A DNA stretch of 64,000 nt from Erythrobacter sp. (lineage in GTDB: Bacteria > Pseudomonadota > Alphaproteobacteria > Sphingomonadales > Sphingomonadaceae). How positions within the stretch are numbered: position 1 is the stretch's first letter; each line of letters opens with the position of its first letter. The translations under genes and the position numbers were made by a program. Shown here piece after piece: positions 59,697 through 64,000 of this stretch. The notes under the pieces are model-generated. The model worked only from the letters and a program-made list of their open reading frames with translations. It did not search any database and was not told where the DNA came from. The stretch spans positions 124,001-188,000 of the forward strand of contig JAACTC010000007.1 in the NCBI GenBank assembly GCA_009993635.1. The letters are read 5' to 3'.

Positions 59697-60331
59697 GCCG
59701 GCGCGCCCGCCATCGCCGGTCGCGCGATCGGTGCGCCGTGCGGCCTGTCGCCCCGCGCAATCGCCTTGTGCGCTACGACCGCCAGCGCCAGCTGCTCGGC
59801 CACGTTTGCCGCATCGGGTAACGCACGCAGCATCGGCTGCGGACGCGTCAGGTGCCAGGGGCGTGCGTGAGGCCAAAGCAACAGATAGCCGACCGAGTGC
59901 CGGCCCTGCAGCTCCAGCGCGATCTCGCCGTAACTGCCGCCACTATGGCTGAGATGGGCCGCGCCGATCTGGCGCAGCGGCAGGTTGACCGTTTTTTCGA
60001 TCGCCATGCCGATGCGCAGGATCAAGCGCCGATCGGTAAGGATGTAGGTCGTGCTGCGCGCCGCTGCGTAAGCCAGTCCATGCAGCGTTGCCAGCGCCAG
60101 CACCCCGCCCGCGATCGTCGCCAGCGCGCCCGTGAACCCGCCCCCGATCAGCGGCGCGGAAGCGGCGAGAACCAGGAAATAGACCGCCACGATACGCGCA
60201 TGAAACGCGGTGCGCGCCAGCACCAGCGCATCGGGTCTGCCCCGCCAAAGGACGGTCTCGTCCCCCTGCGGCCGCCACAGGGTGTCGATCTGTGCCGGGC
60301 TCAAGCCTGTGGATCTGCGCGCCTCGGTCAC
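59693..60331 (-). CDS. puhB: PuhB, reaction centre assembly protein
   Basis: 212 residues from GTG 60331, overlapping the puhA stop (GTGA). The opening GLSPAQIDTLWRPQGDETVL, then WRGRPD, two transmembrane segments and the PH-like STTYILTDRRLILRIGMAIE with VNLPLRQIGAAHL identify PuhB. It assists early reaction centre assembly. The track frame reaches 61123 but that part is antisense-like read-through of puhA and is not coding. Confidence 0.93.
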   Translation of the reverse strand: MTEARRSTGLSPAQIDTLWRPQGDETVLWRGRPDALVLARTAFHARIVAVYFLVLAASAPLIGGGFTGALATIAGGVLALATLHGLAYAAARSTTYILTDRRLILRIGMAIEKTVNLPLRQIGAAHLSHSGGSYGEIALELQGRHSVGYLLLWPHARPWHLTRPQPMLRALPDAANVAEQLALAVVAHKAIARGDRPHGAPIARPAMAGAPA

Positions 60332-61101
60332 AGGATCGGCTCCTGCCGCTCGGGCGTCGCGTAGAGGTAACCCCCGCCGAAATAGGCGACGATCCGCTCT
60401 TCCTCGTACAGCGTGATCGTATCGGGCGCGGCGGGCGACGGCGCGCCTGCGAATTGCGCGGCGAGCAGGGCGTCGATCACGATCACGCCCGATTTCCTCT
60501 TCACCACCGCCATCGCCATCGGGGCGAGCACCTTCACCCCGCCCGGGGTCGTGATCGCCAGATAGCGGATGACGTGTTCGGCCCGGTCGATCCAGACTTC
60601 GCTCACCGTACCTGCGATCTCGCCATCTGCGCCAAGCACGTTCATCCCGACAGGGTTGGGATCGCGCGCGGCGATCGCGATATCGGCTTCGAGGCTGAGC
60701 GGAACGATCCGCGGCAGGCCGTGGGCGGTGACGTCGGGCACATTCTTGCGGTTGGCCCAAGAGGCCGGTCCGATCCCGTCGAGCAGCGGATCGCCCGTCG
60801 GCACGTAGGCGGCACCATTCGATCCGAAAGCGCGTTTCGCCGGGATATCGAACCTGTCGCGCGCGCCCGCCTCCGGCGTAGCAATGCCGTGGCCGTGAGG
60901 CAGATTGAAGGTCTTGGGGCTTGCCCGGCTCAGTGCCCCGCCACGGCTTTCGACCCGGCCGGTCGCTTCGTCTTCCAGCGGGTAGCCTTCGCGCCGGTCT
61001 TCGCGCCGCAGGTAGAAAACCAGGCCGATGAAAAACAGCACGAAGGCCAGGAACACCAGCTCCGTAATGTCGATCGTACCCACGATATAGGGATCGGTCA
61101 T
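60328..61101 (-). CDS. puhA: photosynthetic reaction centre H subunit
   Basis: 257 residues from ATG 61101 behind GAGGAGAG. One N-terminal membrane helix (ITELVFLAFVLFFIGLVFYL) is followed by the signature RREDRREGYPLEDEATGRVE and the cytoplasmic PRC-barrel domain (GEIAGTVSEVWIDRAEHVIR). It caps the L and M subunits and shapes proton entry to QB. L and M genes are outside the window. It lies 22 bases after lhaA. Confidence 0.96.
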   Translation of the reverse strand: MTDPYIVGTIDITELVFLAFVLFFIGLVFYLRREDRREGYPLEDEATGRVESRGGALSRASPKTFNLPHGHGIATPEAGARDRFDIPAKRAFGSNGAAYVPTGDPLLDGIGPASWANRKNVPDVTAHGLPRIVPLSLEADIAIAARDPNPVGMNVLGADGEIAGTVSEVWIDRAEHVIRYLAITTPGGVKVLAPMAMAVVKRKSGVIVIDALLAAQFAGAPSPAAPDTITLYEEERIVAYFGGGYLYATPERQEPIL

Positions 61102-61123
61102 CGTCGCTCTCCTCTGGTGGCAA

Positions 61124-62563
61124 TCATGTCGGGAACTCGCGCAGTCCGAACGGGCGTCCGGAGGGCTGTGTACCGCCGATCCGGCGGCGTGCGACAAGCG
61201 GGCCGAGCGCCACGAGCGCGGCCAGCAAGAGGATGATTTCGATAACGTAGACGCTGGCATAGCCGGCGGTCGGCGTGTTGAGCGCGCCCGACAGGCCGCC
61301 GGCAGAGGCCGTGTGGGAAATAAGGTCGCGCAGCGTGCCGCCAAGCGCAATCGCGAAGCCGGCACAACTTGCCTGCACCGCGCCCCACGCCCCCAGCGCC
61401 AGCCCCGCAGAGCTTCCGTTCTCGGCGCCTCGGGCGCGGCTCATCGTTTCGGTCAGCGTACCGACCGAAAACAGGCCCAGGCCCAGCCCGATGGCCAGTG
61501 CGCCTGCGAACAGCAGCAGCGTCGACTGGAAAGGCGCGGCGAACAGCACAAGCAGGAAGGCGGTGATCCCGGCGACAAGCCCGGTCCCTGCCAGCCGCAG
61601 CGGATCGCCACCGTGAGACAGGCTGCGGCCCGCAAGGCAGAAGCCCGTAAGCGCCCCGGCAGCCCATGCGCCGGTCAAGGTGGTGGTGGTGCCGACCGAA
61701 AGGTTCAGGATCTCGCCACCATAGGGTTCCAGCAGCGCATCCTGCATGGCGAAGGCCGCCGCGCCGATCCCGATCGCGGTGAGCAGGCGCGCTGTGCGCT
61801 CTTCGGCGATGAAACCGCGCCACAGGACGGCAAAGCTCGGCCCGGGCGGATCGGACGGCGCGAGGGACGATCCGCGCGGCTCCTGTTTCCACAAGGCGGC
61901 AATATTGAGCACCAGCGTCACCGCGGCGGCACCCTGGATTACCTGGACCAGCCGCGTGGGCGTGAACTCGGCCAGCAAAGTTCCGATGATCAGCGCAGAC
62001 AGCATCGTGCCCGCCAGCAGCATGACGTATAACAGCGCCACCGCACGCGGGCGTTTGTCTTCCGGCGCAAGATCGGTCGCCAGCGCGAGCCCCGCCGTCT
62101 GGGTCGTGTGCAACCCCGCCCCCGTTAGCAGAAAGGCGAGCGCGCTGGCCGCGACGCCCATGCTCGTGTGCGCGGGATCGGACAGCAGCAGCAGGGCAAA
62201 GGGCATGATCGACAGGCCGCCGAACTGCAGCATCGTGCCCAGCCAGATATAGGGCACCCGCCGCCAGCCGAGCAGCGAGCGATGCTGATCCGACTTGTGG
62301 CCGATCAGCGCGCGCAGGGGTGCCACCAGCAACGGGATGGCGATGATCGTCGCGACCAGCCCGGCGGGGATCGAAAGCTCAACGATCATCACCCGGTTCA
62401 GCGTGCCGGTCAGCAGCACCGTGGCCATGCCTACGCTGACCTGGAACAGCGCCAGCCGCAGCAGGCGCGACAGCGGCAGGTCCGCACTCGCCGCATCGGC
62501 AAAGGGCAGCCACGCCGTGGCCACCTGCATCCACCGGTGGGAAAGAGGCGGGCGTGGGTTCAC
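61124..62563 (-). CDS. lhaA: LhaA, PucC-family light-harvesting assembly protein
   Basis: 479 residues with about 12 hydrophobic segments, starting at GTG 62563 in a GTGA overlap with bchM. Family landmarks: LTGTLNRVMIVELSIPAGLV, LRALIGHKSDQHRSLLGWRR, VPYIWLGTMLQFGGLSIMPF, and MQDALLEPYGGEILNLSVGT. LhaA, in the MFS-like BCD transporter family, is needed for LH1 formation and may deliver bacteriochlorophyll. Its place before puhA distinguishes it from PucC. Confidence 0.94.
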   Translation of the reverse strand: MNPRPPLSHRWMQVATAWLPFADAASADLPLSRLLRLALFQVSVGMATVLLTGTLNRVMIVELSIPAGLVATIIAIPLLVAPLRALIGHKSDQHRSLLGWRRVPYIWLGTMLQFGGLSIMPFALLLLSDPAHTSMGVAASALAFLLTGAGLHTTQTAGLALATDLAPEDKRPRAVALLYVMLLAGTMLSALIIGTLLAEFTPTRLVQVIQGAAAVTLVLNIAALWKQEPRGSSLAPSDPPGPSFAVLWRGFIAEERTARLLTAIGIGAAAFAMQDALLEPYGGEILNLSVGTTTTLTGAWAAGALTGFCLAGRSLSHGGDPLRLAGTGLVAGITAFLLVLFAAPFQSTLLLFAGALAIGLGLGLFSVGTLTETMSRARGAENGSSAGLALGAWGAVQASCAGFAIALGGTLRDLISHTASAGGLSGALNTPTAGYASVYVIEIILLLAALVALGPLVARRRIGGTQPSGRPFGLREFPT

Positions 62564-63281
62564 CCGCAGCGCACCAGTTCAAGCGCGTGCGAGGTGTAGA
62601 ACCCGCTCGAAATCCGCTTGCTGCGCGCGATGCACCAGCCGGGCAGATCGCCCGCGATGCGCGATATCAGGCGGGCTTCGGCAATCGGTACCAGGCTTGG
62701 CGAGCGATCCGAACGCGGGAACAGCTTGCCCGTCTGGTACATCGCGAAAAGCAGCGGCGTGCGCGGCACGAAGGTGAACAGCATGGAATGCGAGGTCCGC
62801 TCGCCCAGCTTCGCCAACGCCGCGATCAGGTCTGCCTCGCGATAATGGATCAGCGAATCCATCGCGACCACATGCGAAAAACTGCCGAATGCAGGGTCGA
62901 GCATGTCGCCCGCGTGCCAGCGGATCTTGCCGTGACCGATGAACGAGGGTTCCCGCCTGCGCGCGACATCGACCAGCCCGCCAGCCACGTCGACCCCGGT
63001 CACTTCGGCGCCGCGGCAGGCGGCCTCGACGCTGAACGCGCCCGTGCCGCATCCGGCATCGAGCACGCGGGTGCGGCGCAGATCGTCCGGCAGCCAGCTC
63101 AGCAGCGTGTTGCGCATCGCCTCGCGCCCGGCGCGCACCGTGGCGCGCACGCCGCTGACCGGCGCGTCGGACGTCAGGTCGATCCACGCCTTCTGCGCGG
63201 TGCTGTCGAAATAGGTCGCCAGCCGGTCGCGGTTGAGGTCGTAGGGCGTCGCCCCACTGTGGTGGATTGCGCTGCTGGCCA

Positions 63282-63282
<1 letters not shown>
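62560..63282 (-). CDS. bchM: Mg-protoporphyrin IX O-methyltransferase
   Basis: 240 residues from ATG 63282, one base overlapping the bchL stop. The SAM-binding motif LDAGCGTGAFSVEAACRGAE, followed by GVDVAGGLVDVARRR, and FSHVVAMDSLIHYREADLIA fit BchM. It methylates Mg-protoporphyrin IX to give the substrate of AcsF. The longer frame to 63837 is antisense shadow. Confidence 0.95.

Positions 63283-64000
<718 letters not shown>

Noticed and set aside
59693-61123. A 476-codon frame that would fuse sequence upstream of puhB
   Set aside because: The first part overlaps puhA out of frame; PuhB begins at the GTG overlapping the puhA stop.

Overview
The window reads as part of the chromosome of a GC-rich alphaproteobacterium of the sphingomonad/Erythrobacter type that performs aerobic anoxygenic photosynthesis. 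The main evidence is the right end, a tightly overlapping minus-strand run in the order bchL-bchM-lhaA-puhA-puhB-puhC-orf-acsF-puhE-hemA with a c-type cytochrome gene beyond it. This is the arrangement known from photosynthesis gene clusters of Sphingomonadales. The oxygen-dependent cyclase AcsF fits an aerobic phototroph. The identification rests on gene content and order; no database search was possible.

Bases 1 to about 30,050 are a Mu-like transposable prophage, all on the plus strand, with most genes overlapping by 1 to 8 bases. The early module holds small regulators, the DDE transposase (MuA type), the MuB-type ATPase, GemA, several small unknown genes and a Mor/C-type activator. A palindromic motif then precedes the lysis module: GH108 endolysin, an Rz-like spanin with an Rz1-like lipoprotein nested in another frame, and a holin-like membrane protein. 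Next come DUF2730, the small and large terminase, portal, gpF-type head protein with a nuclease-like tail, gpG-type virion morphogenesis protein, protease I with an internal scaffold start, decoration protein and the gpT-type major capsid. The tail module is siphovirus-like rather than Mu-like: tail tube, tail chaperone pair with a canonical -1 frameshift site, tape measure (apparently frameshifted), tail-tip proteins, an FN3-bearing hub and a beta-helix fibre. No sheath or Mu baseplate genes are present. The left end and any repressor lie outside the window. The right end is probably near 30,048, next to tRNA-Lys.

From 30,123 to 53,445 there are housekeeping and accessory genes: tRNA-Lys(UUU), folK, an N-carbamoylputrescine amidase, a SIMPL lipoprotein, an exported methyltransferase-like protein, msrA, an FKBP isomerase, a PNPOx-family protein flanked by two copies of a palindromic repeat, an RsmB-type rRNA methyltransferase, an SDHAF4-like protein, a cytochrome P450, ferrochelatase, an isoquinoline-oxidoreductase-like Moco protein, Mrp/ApbC, HflK-HflC-DegP-type protease, PBP1A, msrB, a GST, an aldehyde dehydrogenase and a lipoprotein.

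From 53,567 onward, a DUF3422 membrane protein and the cytochrome c lipoprotein lead convergently into the photosynthesis operon. That operon couples tetrapyrrole supply (HemA), the bacteriochlorophyll steps (BchM, AcsF, BchL) and reaction-centre/LH1 assembly (PuhA, B, C, E, LhaA) in one transcript that enters from beyond base 64,000.
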